Shown here: positions 32,597 through 41,091 of the stretch, in pieces
Layout of the letters: every line of letters starts with the position of its first letter
How positions within the stretch are numbered: the first letter of the stretch is position 1
DNA from: Acidobacteriota bacterium
GTDB lineage: Bacteria > Acidobacteriota > Thermoanaerobaculia > Multivoradales > J023
Reading direction: 5' to 3'
DNA length: 64,000 bases
Assembly (NCBI GenBank): GCA_029263315.1
Contig: JAJCXR010000045.1
Coordinates: 300,899 to 364,898 of the forward strand
Translations under genes and position numbers: made by a program
Notes under the pieces: model-generated
Database searches by the model: none
The model's input: only the letters and a program-made list of their open reading frames with translations
What the model was told of the DNA's origin: nothing

Positions 32597-33445
32597 TCAA
32601 CTGTCCGGCGTCGCTACTCCACAATCGTCAAACGTCCCCGCCTCGACGATGTCTTGCCACAGGGGCACCCAGGCGTCCCAGTCGTGACCGGCGGGATGGG
32701 TGAACACCTTGTCGGCGTCCAGTAGGGTGGCCATCATCTCTCCGGCCGACGCAAAGTCATCCTTCAGACCGTAAGCGAGCACAATGTCCGGGGTGGTTCC
32801 CGGGTGGGTAGAGCGTTGCCGGTGCCATGACGCCAACCACGGCCAGAGCTCGTAGCCGACGTTTTTCCGCCCTTTGGGGGGAGTTTCAAAGCTTGGGGCC
32901 TGCCATTTCAGCGCTCCGCCCGCTGCCTCGATCTCGGCGATCAGCTCCTCCTCACCGAGATAGGGGGCGATGGTCACCAGACCGTCGATCGCCAGCCCGG
33001 GATTCCCTTCCTGCATTTTGGCGAAGAGAAGGGTACCGAGGCCGCCCAAAGAGATTCCGCCGATCCAAACCCGGTAGCCGTCCTCCCGCAGGGGGCCGAC
33101 GACATCCTCGGACAACCGATCGATCACCGAGCGCTTGCGGTAGTAACCCATGTGCGCGTCGGCGGCGACGATGCGCATCGAGGGGTGGCGCTGGCTGAGG
33201 ATGGTGTCGAAGGAATGGCGGGCGAAATCCTTGGGCTGGTCGAAGGTCCCCGGCAGTAGAACGAGGGCGCACTTTTCGGCCGGCGGTGCCGTCGACTCAG
33301 CGGTTGTCGTGGCGCCGGTGAGCATCAGGGACGGCATGGGCGTTCGGGCCGGTTTGAGGGGCGGCAGACAACCGATCACACTGGCGCCCAGGACGATGCA
33401 TGCCATGCTGAAGAGGCAACGACGGTAGTTGGGATGGCGGAACAT
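32597..33445 (-). CDS. Alpha/beta-hydrolase lipoprotein
   Basis: Predicted lipoprotein hydrolase of 282 residues. The N-terminal hydrophobic segment ends at a lipobox (ASVIGC, Cys about 26). The body has LVLLPGTFDQPKDFARHSF, the nucleophile elbow WIGGISLGGLGTLL (GxSxG), VTIAPYLGEEE, a probable acid residue in YGLKDDFA, and the probable catalytic His in THPAGHDWDAW. The ATG at 33445 has AGGAG 5 bases upstream, giving a normal lipoprotein start. Substrate unknown. It is convergent with the secreted hypothetical protein and divergent from the FMN glutamate-synthase paralog 2. Confidence 0.82.
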   Translation of the reverse strand: MFRHPNYRRCLFSMACIVLGASVIGCLPPLKPARTPMPSLMLTGATTTAESTAPPAEKCALVLLPGTFDQPKDFARHSFDTILSQRHPSMRIVAADAHMGYYRKRSVIDRLSEDVVGPLREDGYRVWIGGISLGGLGTLLFAKMQEGNPGLAIDGLVTIAPYLGEEELIAEIEAAGGALKWQAPSFETPPKGRKNVGYELWPWLASWHRQRSTHPGTTPDIVLAYGLKDDFASAGEMMATLLDADKVFTHPAGHDWDAWVPLWQDIVEAGTFDDCGVATPDS

Positions 33446-33638
33446 GGGATCTCCTAAGGGTCGCGGCAAAAGATGTATTCCTTAGGTTCTTCGTCCGACG
33501 CCGTTCCCTGGATGCTGCCGCTTGCCGCTGCAGAGTGGCCGGTCGAAAAGTGATCGGGCAGAGGGGGTGCGGCGAGGATAGAATCAGCCTGCCACAAGCC
33601 TACCCTTGCTGCTAGCCCTTCGAGGTGAAAGGAAACCC

Positions 33639-35168
33639 ATGTCGTTAGTTTTGGCTGCCCTCGCTGTCTTCTTCGTCTTGATCCTGGTCTACGACTTGTT
33701 GCAGACCCGACATGCGGTGCTGCGCAATTTTCCGGTCATCGGCCACCTGCGCTATCTGCTGGAAGCCATCGGTCCGGAGCTGCGTCAGTACATCGTCACC
33801 GACAACGATGAAGAGCGTCCGTTCAGCCGCGATCAACGGGTTTGGGTCTACACCTCCGCCAAGCAAAGCAACAACTACTTCGGCTTCGGCACCGACAACG
33901 ACCTCAATCTGCAAGACAACTACCTGATCATCAAGCACAGCGCCTTTCCCTTGTTCGATCCGCATCGCGATCATCCCGGTTACGATCCCACCTATCGTCT
34001 GCCCTGTGCCAAGGTGATGGGGGAGTGGCGGGGGCGCCGCAAGGCCTTTCGCCCGAGCTCGGTGGTGAATGTCTCGGCCATGAGCTTCGGCTCCCTCAGC
34101 GCCCCGGCGGTGGAAGCGATGAACAAAGGCTGCCTGCAAGCCGGTTGCTTGCACAACACCGGCGAGGGTGGGATATCTCCGCACCATCAACACGGTGGCG
34201 AGCTCATCTGGCAGTTGGGCACGGGGTACTTCGGTTGTCGCAATCGGGACGGTAGCTTTGATCTGGAGACCTGCCTGGCGGCGGTGGAAGCCAACCCGGT
34301 CAAAGCCATAGAGATCAAGCTCAGCCAGGGGGCCAAACCGGGCCTCGGGGGGGTGCTGCCGAAGGCCAAGATCACGCCCCATATCGCACGTATCCGGGGC
34401 ATCGAAATGGGCCGCGACTGCATCAGCCCAGCGCGTCACACGGCCTTCGACGACATCGACTCGATGCTGGATTTTGTCGAGCTCCTGGCCGATCGCACCG
34501 GCTTGCCGGTGGGCATCAAGTCGGCGGTGGGGGAGCTGTCCTTCTGGCAACAGTTGGTGGAGCGCATGCGGGCCACCGGCCGGGGGGTCGATTTTGTCTC
34601 CGTCGACGGCGGCGAAGGGGGCACCGGCGCGGCGCCCCTGTCGTTCAGCGATCACGTGTCCTTCCCCTTCCGCGTCGCCATGAGCCGCGTCTATCGGGTG
34701 TTTGCCGAAGCGCAGCTGGCCGAGAAAGTCGTTTTTATCGGCTCCGGCAAGTTGGGCTTCCCCGAAACGGCGTTGGTGGGCTTCGCCCTGGGATGCGATC
34801 TGTTGGGGGTGGCCCGCGAGGCCATGCTGTCCGTCGGTTGCATCCAGGCCCAGCGCTGCCACACCGGCCATTGCCCCACCGGCGTCGCCACCCAGAATGC
34901 CTGGCTGATGCGAGGTCTCGATCCCACCGACAAGGCGGCCCGCCTGGCCAACTACGTCACCATCCTGCGCAAGGAGCTGCTGCGCTTGAGCCGGGCCTGC
35001 GGCGTCTGTCACCCCGCCCTGATGGGGGCCGACCACATCGAAATGCTCAACGGTGGTGCCGACAGCCGTCCATTGGCACAGGTTTTCAACTACCAAGACG
35101 GTTGGGGTTTACCCTCGATGCAGGATCGGCAACGGGTCAGTGAGCTGATGGCTGGGGGTGTCGGTTAG
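33639..35168 (+). CDS. FMN-binding glutamate synthase family protein, membrane-anchored (paralog 2)
   Basis: Predicted FMN/Fe-S oxidoreductase, 509 residues, with one N-terminal membrane helix (SLVLAALAVFFVLILVYDLL). The catalytic domain has VNVSAMSFGSLSAPAVEAM, HNTGEGGISPHH, EIKLSQGAKPGLGGVLP, FVSVDGGEGGTGAAPLSF and 3Fe-4S cysteines in CIQAQRCHTGHCPTG (C-x5-C-x4-C). It is collinear with paralog 1 at 16849-18378, including the linker LRYLLEAIGPELRQYI, and has the same length. The ATG at 33639 follows AAAGGA at 5 bases. No amidotransferase domain or small GltD subunit is seen. Single-gene transcription is likely. Confidence 0.9.
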   Translation: MSLVLAALAVFFVLILVYDLLQTRHAVLRNFPVIGHLRYLLEAIGPELRQYIVTDNDEERPFSRDQRVWVYTSAKQSNNYFGFGTDNDLNLQDNYLIIKHSAFPLFDPHRDHPGYDPTYRLPCAKVMGEWRGRRKAFRPSSVVNVSAMSFGSLSAPAVEAMNKGCLQAGCLHNTGEGGISPHHQHGGELIWQLGTGYFGCRNRDGSFDLETCLAAVEANPVKAIEIKLSQGAKPGLGGVLPKAKITPHIARIRGIEMGRDCISPARHTAFDDIDSMLDFVELLADRTGLPVGIKSAVGELSFWQQLVERMRATGRGVDFVSVDGGEGGTGAAPLSFSDHVSFPFRVAMSRVYRVFAEAQLAEKVVFIGSGKLGFPETALVGFALGCDLLGVAREAMLSVGCIQAQRCHTGHCPTGVATQNAWLMRGLDPTDKAARLANYVTILRKELLRLSRACGVCHPALMGADHIEMLNGGADSRPLAQVFNYQDGWGLPSMQDRQRVSELMAGGVG

Positions 35169-35355
35169 CCGTCGTTGATTTGCCGCCCTGGCTCGCCGTT
35201 CCGTCGGCCCTGGCAGGCCTGAGACCATCGAGTTGTCGAGGCCGGGGTTGGTTTCAGGCCGTTCGAATCCAGCTGCAAGCTCATGGTAGAATTTGCTCGT
35301 ATCAATCGTAGTTGACTTGTCGTCCAAAGGGCACAAAGCCTGCCGAGAGGGGACC

Positions 35356-36795
35356 ATGATGGGGTGTCATTGGCTGAAGCTATGGATCTTGGGCTGCGCC
35401 TTGACGGCCGGGGTCTCCTTTGCGCAAGCACCGCCGCCGGAACCGCCGCCAGATGACGCCACCCCCTCAGGTGTCGCCTCAAACGAGGGGGCGGCAGACG
35501 AGGTCGGTGAGCTAGATGGGGCAGAGGATGCCACGGCTCCGCGCCGCAGTGTGCTGTCGGAATTCCAGCGCATGCTACGCACCGATCAGAGCCATCTGAC
35601 CGAAGACGGCGGCGGCTCCGGTTTTGGTATGGGCATCGCCATCGCGGTCCTGGCGGCGGCCTATGTGCTCATCGTCTTTGTCGTTCTGGCGCTTTGGCGC
35701 CGCTCGCGGGATCCCAAGATGTGGCGCTTGCGCACCGAGACCATGCAGGGGGAAGGGCGTTGGTCGACCCATATCGCCTATGCCATTCGTCGCAAGATCG
35801 ACGCCGAGATCAACTTGCAGATGGTCAAGGTCGAACCGGCGGGCAGCAGAGTCCAGCTGGCCTATCTGGTGGCGGGGGAGATCAAGGGACGCCTCGGCGA
35901 GGGCACCGAAGCCAAGGTTCGGTTCTCCGGCCTCAAACCGAAGAACTTCTGGCAATCCGATCAGCAGGACAGCCTGGCCATCGAATTTGAGCTCATCCAG
36001 CCGCGGGACCGAAAGATCACCCTACATCTCGACGTGCGGGCCGAGTATCGCATCGGAAAGAAGGTGGGGGTGGCAGGGCTCTTCCAGGAGGTCTTGACCT
36101 TCAAACCCAGCCTGGTGGGCAAGTCCCTCGAGGTATTGCCCGAAGATCCGATCCCCGGTTATGAGATGCCGTCGGGCATGCCCATGGGTGGGCTCGACGA
36201 TAGCGGCGGCTCGGCGTACCCATCGATGGCCAGCCTGGGAGCCGTCGGTGCCTCGCCGGACCTCGATCAGCTACGCCTACGGCAAGGGGAGCTCGAGCAA
36301 CGGTTGCATTTGATGGAATCCCGCTTCCTGGGGGATTCAGCTTCGGGGAATGCGACCCTTGACGACGCACCTCCCGCCGACCGTGCTACGACGGACGATC
36401 TGGAACGGCGGCTGGGTCTCCTCGAAGGCCATCTGGAGTCCTTGCCCACCGCCTTGGGCGTCGGCGATCTTCCCGAGTTGCGGCGACGTCTCCAGCAGGT
36501 GGAGGATCAATGCGCGGCGGCTCGACAGGCGTCCTCTGGCCAGGGCGCGGAGATCGGCGTCCCGGCCGAGCAAGCCGCCGCCGAGATGGCCACCTTGCGT
36601 CAGGAGGTTCGTGCGGCTGAGGAGCGGGCCGCCAAGGCCCTGCGGGAGAACCTGCAAGTGGTGGTCAAGAACATGAAGGGTCTGCGCCATGAGCTGAGTC
36701 AGCTCAACACCGCGGTCAACGAGATGATGCAGCGCTTTGTCAACTCCGAGCGTCGTCTGGCGGATGTCATGCAGCGCCTGCCCCCCGAAGACTGA
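35356..36795 (+). CDS. Membrane protein with coiled-coil tail, function unknown
   Basis: No family recognised; 479 residues. A signal-peptide-like N-terminus (WILGCALTAGVSFAQA) leads into a Pro/Asp/Glu-rich linker and one membrane helix (about 91-114, ending in WRRSRDP). A 140-residue globular beta-rich domain follows (WSTHIAYAIRRKIDAEINLQ, RVQLAYLVAGEIKGRLG, ITLHLDVRAEYRIG), then a Gly/Ser/Met-rich linker. The long C-terminal coiled coil (about 300-475) contains repeated Leu/Glu/Arg helices. Start at the ATG pair at 35356, preceded by a GAGGGGA site; the frame is open further upstream. The following LOG-family gene starts 11 bases after its stop. Confidence 0.6.
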   Translation: MMGCHWLKLWILGCALTAGVSFAQAPPPEPPPDDATPSGVASNEGAADEVGELDGAEDATAPRRSVLSEFQRMLRTDQSHLTEDGGGSGFGMGIAIAVLAAAYVLIVFVVLALWRRSRDPKMWRLRTETMQGEGRWSTHIAYAIRRKIDAEINLQMVKVEPAGSRVQLAYLVAGEIKGRLGEGTEAKVRFSGLKPKNFWQSDQQDSLAIEFELIQPRDRKITLHLDVRAEYRIGKKVGVAGLFQEVLTFKPSLVGKSLEVLPEDPIPGYEMPSGMPMGGLDDSGGSAYPSMASLGAVGASPDLDQLRLRQGELEQRLHLMESRFLGDSASGNATLDDAPPADRATTDDLERRLGLLEGHLESLPTALGVGDLPELRRRLQQVEDQCAAARQASSGQGAEIGVPAEQAAAEMATLRQEVRAAEERAAKALRENLQVVVKNMKGLRHELSQLNTAVNEMMQRFVNSERRLADVMQRLPPED

Positions 36796-36805
36796 GGCCG
36801 CCGCG

Positions 36806-37963
36806 GTGCAGGAGATCGATCGCCTGTCGGACTTCGAGTCCTGGTGCCTCACCTCGTCCGAGGGGGCGCCCGCCATCGCCGTCGAGGCCCTCGACCTGCG
36901 GGCCCACAGTGCCCTACTTCTGGCCCGTCGTTGGTTGGATTGCCTTTTTCTCGGCTGTGATATCGAAGCGGCGGCGGCGGGTCATATTGTCAGCAGCGGG
37001 GGAGTTGTCCTGCCCAATTTGCAGGCGTTCTTGTTCCCAGTCCACCGCTCCAAGCTCTACGATGCGGAGGAGCTCTTCGCCGGTTTCGACCCGACGGCCA
37101 GGGATGGCTATGGCAAGACCTGGGACGATCGCGTCTACCGTCAATACTTGGCACAGGGCAAGGATCAGCCCGCCTCGATTCAGGTGACCCTGGCTCGGCG
37201 TCTGCACGACCACAGCATCACCGACGGCATCAACGAGCTGGTGGCGGGACGCAAGGTGGTGGCGGTGATGGGCGGCCACGCCATGGAGCGGCGCGATCCC
37301 TTTTACGCCAGCGTGGCGCGCATCGCTCGACGGCTGACCCGAGAGGGCTATTTGACCCTCAGCGGCGGTGGTCCGGGGGCCATGGAAGCGACCCATCTAG
37401 GGGCCTGGTTCGCTCCGCGGCCCGATGTCGAGCTCGATGAAGCCTTGGCCATGCTGGCACCGCGACCGACGGGGGCGGCGGCGGGCATGGAATATGCGGA
37501 CTGGGATTGGCTGCACCGGGCTTGGCGGGTCTTGCAGCGATTCCCCCTCGACGCCGAGGAGCGGGTCGCCGCCACCAGTCTGGGCATTCCCACCTGGTTA
37601 TACGGGCACGAGCCGCCGGCTCCCTTCGCCACCCACATCGGCAAGTATTTCGCCAACAGTGTGCGCGAAGACGGCCTGCTGGCCTTGGCCGTCGACGGCG
37701 TGATCTTCGCGCCGGGCAGCGCCGGCACGACGCAGGAGATTTTTCAGGATGCGACCCAGAATCACTACGGAACGGCGGGTTTTTACTCGCCGATGATCCT
37801 CTTCGGGCGGCAGCATTGGACCGAGCGACGCCCGGTCTGGCCGTTGCTGGAGCATGTGGCGGCGGGAAAAGCCTATGGCGAGCTGTTGGTCCTCACCGAT
37901 GACGAAGACGAGGTGGTGCGGCATCTTCTGGCATACCGCCGCGACCAGCATGTTGCCCGCTGA
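36806..37963 (+). CDS. LOG-family (lysine-decarboxylase-like) nucleotide-processing protein
   Basis: Predicted LOG/PpnN-type protein of about 385 residues; such enzymes hydrolyse nucleoside monophosphates to free base and ribose phosphate. The nucleotide-binding fold is seen in KVVAVMGGHAMERRDPFYAS, LSGGGPGAMEATHLGAWFA (GGGPGxMEA) and VIFAPGSAGTTQEIFQDATQN, the counterpart of the PGGxGTxxE motif with Ser in place of the second Gly. The N-terminal 140 residues are an extra domain absent from short LOGs, as in PpnN. The GTG at 36806 is chosen because translation from 36737 would overlap the upstream gene; the true start is not certain. Confidence 0.82.
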   Translation: MQEIDRLSDFESWCLTSSEGAPAIAVEALDLRAHSALLLARRWLDCLFLGCDIEAAAAGHIVSSGGVVLPNLQAFLFPVHRSKLYDAEELFAGFDPTARDGYGKTWDDRVYRQYLAQGKDQPASIQVTLARRLHDHSITDGINELVAGRKVVAVMGGHAMERRDPFYASVARIARRLTREGYLTLSGGGPGAMEATHLGAWFAPRPDVELDEALAMLAPRPTGAAAGMEYADWDWLHRAWRVLQRFPLDAEERVAATSLGIPTWLYGHEPPAPFATHIGKYFANSVREDGLLALAVDGVIFAPGSAGTTQEIFQDATQNHYGTAGFYSPMILFGRQHWTERRPVWPLLEHVAAGKAYGELLVLTDDEDEVVRHLLAYRRDQHVAR

Positions 37964-38254
37964 GCTAGGGTCCATCCGATAAAACGAGACGGGGCGGGAA
38001 CCCTTCGGCTGTGCACGGCCTGCGCTAATTCGCCCCAACCCTGATGTGCCGGTCTAAACCCATTGAGATCAAGGTTTAGATCCGCCCCCATGGCCCTGCG
38101 GCTCAGCCAGCGCTCCGTTCGTGCTGGCTCGGAGGGGGGCCCGCCAAGGGCCTCCCGCTGGCACCGATTTCGCTAAATCGAGACAGGAACGAGCTAGCCG
38201 TGATCTGAGATGACCGCCGTCGGGTCAACGGGGGCTGCGCAATCAGGTGATGTT
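37964..38254. other. Structured non-coding interval, possible dispersed element
   Basis: No gene is seen in about 290 bases. The segment has an 8-bp hairpin TCTAAACC/GGTTTAGA with a 12-base loop (38053-38080), a hairpin AGCCAGC/GCTGGCT (38105-38129), and a GGGCCC-rich stretch. Its right part (about 38156-38178) is an inverted match to 9643-9665 near the antiporter gene. The left and right edges contain similar GAGAC-type motifs (CGAGACGGGG at 37991-38000 and TCGAGACAGG at 38178-38187) near TCCATCC. This looks like a small non-autonomous repeat element rather than a gene. Confidence 0.5.
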
Positions 38255-38497
38255 TCAGCCGGCCAGGCGACGGGCCTCGAGGATGGCCTGCACAAGATCT
38301 TCAGGCATGGCTTCGGGGTGGCCTTCTCGATCGCGGCACACCAGCGTGGAGAGGTCGATGGTCGAACGGTAGCTTTGCAGATAGGCCTCGCATTCGGGGC
38401 ATAGTGCCAGGTGCTGGTCAAGGGTGTGGCTCTGTGACTCAGGCAGCTCACCCTCCAGGTAGTCCGCAAGAAAATCGATCATTTCTTGGCAAGTCAT
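38255..38497 (-). CDS. Zinc-finger anti-sigma factor (zf-HC2)
   Basis: Putative anti-sigma factor of 80 residues with HLALCPEC (HxxxCxxC) near residue 30 and an N-terminal MTCQEM cysteine, the zinc-binding pattern of soluble anti-sigma domains. The sequence LADYLEGELPESQSHTLDQ is typical. The ATG overlaps the ECF sigma stop (38494-38497). No membrane helix is present, so it senses from the cytoplasm. Confidence 0.85.
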   Translation of the reverse strand: MTCQEMIDFLADYLEGELPESQSHTLDQHLALCPECEAYLQSYRSTIDLSTLVCRDREGHPEAMPEDLVQAILEARRLAG

Positions 38498-39099
38498 GCC
38501 GCTTTCTCCCTTATTTGCGGATCGAGGATCTCTCGCAGGGCTAGACGCGCCCGGTGCAGCCTCACCTTGACGGCATTGGGGGTGATCCCCAACAGCTCGC
38601 CGGTTTCCCGGCCGCTCATACCTTCGATGTCACGCAGCAGGATCACCATTCGGTATGACGCCGGCAGCTGATCGATGCTGCGGCGCACCAAGCGACGCTT
38701 CTCGTGGCGCTCCAGATCATCCAAGGGATTGGATGGCCACGGGGCACCCACCTGCGCCCGATGCCCGTTTTCGAGGAAGGTGGGAAGCAAGGGCTCGATC
38801 GATTGCTCCTGAGCGCGGCTTTTCTTGCGCAGACGCATAAGGCAGGAGTTGACGACGATGCGATGTAGCCAAGTGCTGAGACGGGCTTTGGCATCGAAAC
38901 GGGAGATCGCCTTGAAGGCGGCGAGGAAGGTCTCCTGAACCGCATCGCGGGCCTCTTCTTCGCCCACGAAGCGCCTCGCCACTTGTAGCAAACGGCCGCC
39001 GTGTTGGCGGATCAGCAATTCGTAAGCCTCTTCCCGCTGCTCCTTCAAAGCTTGGATCAGCGCTCGCTCCTGGCGATCGGGAAGATACGGCTCGGTCAT
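38494..39099 (-). CDS. ECF RNA polymerase sigma factor
   Basis: Sigma-70 family ECF factor, 201 residues. Region 2 includes EEEARDAVQETFLAAFKAISRF and RLSTWLHRIVVNSCLMRLRKK. Region 4 includes LPASYRMVILLRDIEGMSGRETGELLGITPNAVKVRLHRARLALRE. It is the middle of a three-gene operon: its start overlaps the Rieske gene stop (39096-39099) and its stop overlaps the anti-sigma start (38494-38497), both ATGA-type overlaps. Coupling a redox-active protein in equal stoichiometry with a sigma/anti-sigma pair suggests redox sensing, but this is inference. Confidence 0.93.
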   Translation of the reverse strand: MTEPYLPDRQERALIQALKEQREEAYELLIRQHGGRLLQVARRFVGEEEARDAVQETFLAAFKAISRFDAKARLSTWLHRIVVNSCLMRLRKKSRAQEQSIEPLLPTFLENGHRAQVGAPWPSNPLDDLERHEKRRLVRRSIDQLPASYRMVILLRDIEGMSGRETGELLGITPNAVKVRLHRARLALREILDPQIREKAA

Positions 39100-39404
39100 A
39101 GCTCGATCTCGATGTCGTCCCCGTCGAGACGCACCGCATAGCAGGCGAGGTCTTCATAGGCGGGCGGCGTCAGGGCTTTGCCCGTCTTGATGTTGAACCG
39201 TGCAGCGTGCCACGGGCACTCGATCTCAAAGCCCTCCAGAATGCCCTCACACAGCGGCGCCTCCTCATGGCTGCACATGTCGTCGATGGCATAGAGGGCG
39301 CCCTCGACCTTGAAAATGGCGATGGTCTTGTCCTCGACATCGACGGCGATGGCTCCGCCGTCGGGCACGTCGCTCAACTTGGCAACTTTGATGAATGAAC
39401 CCAT
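39096..39404 (-). CDS. Rieske-type [2Fe-2S] ferredoxin
   Basis: Small soluble Rieske protein, 102 residues, with cluster ligands in DMCSHEEAPL (Cys-x-His) and ECPWHAARF (Cys-x2-His), about 16 residues apart. The sequence ends in LDGDDIEIEL, as in the bacterial small-subunit type (NirD/ferredoxin-like). It acts as an electron carrier or in a sensor complex, probably cytoplasmic as no signal peptide is present. It is the first gene of the Rieske/ECF sigma/anti-sigma operon and overlaps the sigma gene start. A dioxygenase partner is not encoded nearby. Confidence 0.9.
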   Translation of the reverse strand: MGSFIKVAKLSDVPDGGAIAVDVEDKTIAIFKVEGALYAIDDMCSHEEAPLCEGILEGFEIECPWHAARFNIKTGKALTPPAYEDLACYAVRLDGDDIEIEL

Positions 39405-39483
39405 AGCTCAACCTCCTATCGGGCACCTGATGACTTGCGGATATCCAACCAAACCGTTGGCGAAGATATCCCTGATGGCTGTC

Positions 39484-40968
39484 TCAAGGCTTGGTGAATT
39501 TTTGTAGCTCGGCGATCAGGGGATCGCGGCTGGTTTCGTCGATGAGCAGAACAAAAGACTCGATGTCGCGGTGACTGGGGATGGTCGACAGTTTCCAGTA
39601 GAGAATGCCTTGGAGGAAAGGGTCGCCGCGGTCGCGGTGGACATTGTATAGGGCGCGGACGGCCAGGGCCCTCTCTTGCAGGTCCTCCGGCTCCTGTCGC
39701 CAGACGATGAGGCGCTCGCGGGCATCGGGGGAGCCTTCATCGCCGCTGGGAATGAGCGCAAATCCCGTGTCGGCCCAGGGATTGATGGTGGAGTTGGAGC
39801 GATAGGTAAAACCCATTTCGGAGAAGATGACCGGCATGTCCTCGACCCCTTGGGCACGGCGCACGGCGGCGATGTCGTCGAGGGCGTTGGACCAACCCGC
39901 CTCCAAATGGCTGTAGAGGCGGTCGTCGCCGGCGGGTAAGAGCCGGTGCCGCAACTGGAAGTAGGCGTTGATGCCCATGACGTCGAGCTGTGGCCAAAAA
40001 CCCACCAACTGGTATTGGTCGAAATTGGCGGCGTAGCCGAGACGTCCGCTGTAGACCTGCCGCACTTGCCGTATGAGCTCCAGCCAATGGCTCTGCAGCA
40101 GACTGCGACGGCGGTTGATCTCCTCCAGGGAGGGCGCTTCACCAGCGGCTGCCGCCTTGGCGGCCCAATCGGCCTCACTCTGCATCCGGTCGTCGATGTA
40201 GGTTTCGAGATCGTCGTAATTGTCCCGTTCCGGAAGGTGGAGGTTTTGTTGCTCGATGAGCTGTTGTTGGTCGAGCAGCTTGGCCTTGCGCTCCGCCTGC
40301 TTTTGGGGATTCAGGAAGTATTCTTCCAGCGGTGGCAGCTCGTCGAGGGGGAGGGTCGAGGCCAGGGCGTTCATTTCGCTGCCGAGCATCAGCACGTCGA
40401 CGCCTTGGCGCTCGGCAATGCGGGCCCAGCGCAGGGCGAAGCGGGTGTATTTCTCGAACCAAGAGGCCAGTTGCTGGTCGGTGGTGGGAAGGATCATGCC
40501 GTGCCAGAGAAAGCGGTTGCGCTCGAAGGCATGGTCGAGGGCGACACGGAGGATCAACACGACATGCATTTGTCGCTCTTTGGCGGCCTGCACCTCGGCC
40601 AGCAGACCGGGGTTCTCGTCGTCCCACCACAGGTGGTCCGTATCCCAGTCCCCCTGCTTGGCGTAATCGGTCACCGAGACCGTGTTCATGCCGCGGGCTT
40701 GTAGGGCATCGAGCCAGACTTGGTGATCGTCTTCGTTGACTTGGATGCCGCCGAGGTAGAAATCGGGTTGCGGTTGCATGGCAGCGCCTCGAGTTGCGGT
40801 TTTGGTCCTTGCAGCCGTTCCCTCTTGGGGGGCGGCGGCCTGGCCGCCGCCGCAGCCTTGGGACAAGGAAAGGGCGAGCAGGCTCGCCGCAACGACGCAT
40901 GGAACACGGTCCATCCGTCGCCATCTGGGGGCGCCGAAGCGCCGCTGGGTATTGGCCAATAGGGACAT
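39484..40968 (-). CDS. GH113-like glycosidase domain lipoprotein
   Basis: Predicted lipoprotein of about 490 residues. The N-terminal hydrophobic stretch (VVAASLLALSLSQGC) ends in a lipobox Cys. A TIM-barrel-like body follows with GGIQVNEDDHQVWLDALQARGMNTVSV, VLILRVALD, WARIAERQGVDVLMLGSEMN (candidate acid/base Glu), YQLVGFWPQLDVMGINAYFQL and MPVIFSEMGFTYRS (candidate nucleophile Glu), as in GH113 beta-mannanase-like enzymes. A GTG at 40989 and an ATG at 40914 are other possible starts; none has a clear ribosome-binding site. The stop is near the convergent left edge and no close operon partner exists. Substrate specificity is not known. Confidence 0.72.
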   Translation of the reverse strand: MSLLANTQRRFGAPRWRRMDRVPCVVAASLLALSLSQGCGGGQAAAPQEGTAARTKTATRGAAMQPQPDFYLGGIQVNEDDHQVWLDALQARGMNTVSVTDYAKQGDWDTDHLWWDDENPGLLAEVQAAKERQMHVVLILRVALDHAFERNRFLWHGMILPTTDQQLASWFEKYTRFALRWARIAERQGVDVLMLGSEMNALASTLPLDELPPLEEYFLNPQKQAERKAKLLDQQQLIEQQNLHLPERDNYDDLETYIDDRMQSEADWAAKAAAAGEAPSLEEINRRRSLLQSHWLELIRQVRQVYSGRLGYAANFDQYQLVGFWPQLDVMGINAYFQLRHRLLPAGDDRLYSHLEAGWSNALDDIAAVRRAQGVEDMPVIFSEMGFTYRSNSTINPWADTGFALIPSGDEGSPDARERLIVWRQEPEDLQERALAVRALYNVHRDRGDPFLQGILYWKLSTIPSHRDIESFVLLIDETSRDPLIAELQKFTKP

Positions 40969-41091
40969 GGGGGGCTCAGATGGGTTCACTGGGTTGGAAA
41001 GCGTCCAGGTTGGGGGCCTACAAGGTCGCCATTGAGGGATCAGGCATGGCGAGAGGTCCGGTGAAGGTCCGTTGCACAGACCTCGGCGGAT

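Noticed and set aside
33645..35096. 483-residue minus-strand frame under the second FMN glutamate-synthase paralog
   Set aside because: The + strand frame encodes the FMN and 3Fe-4S motifs; the reverse frame shows none.
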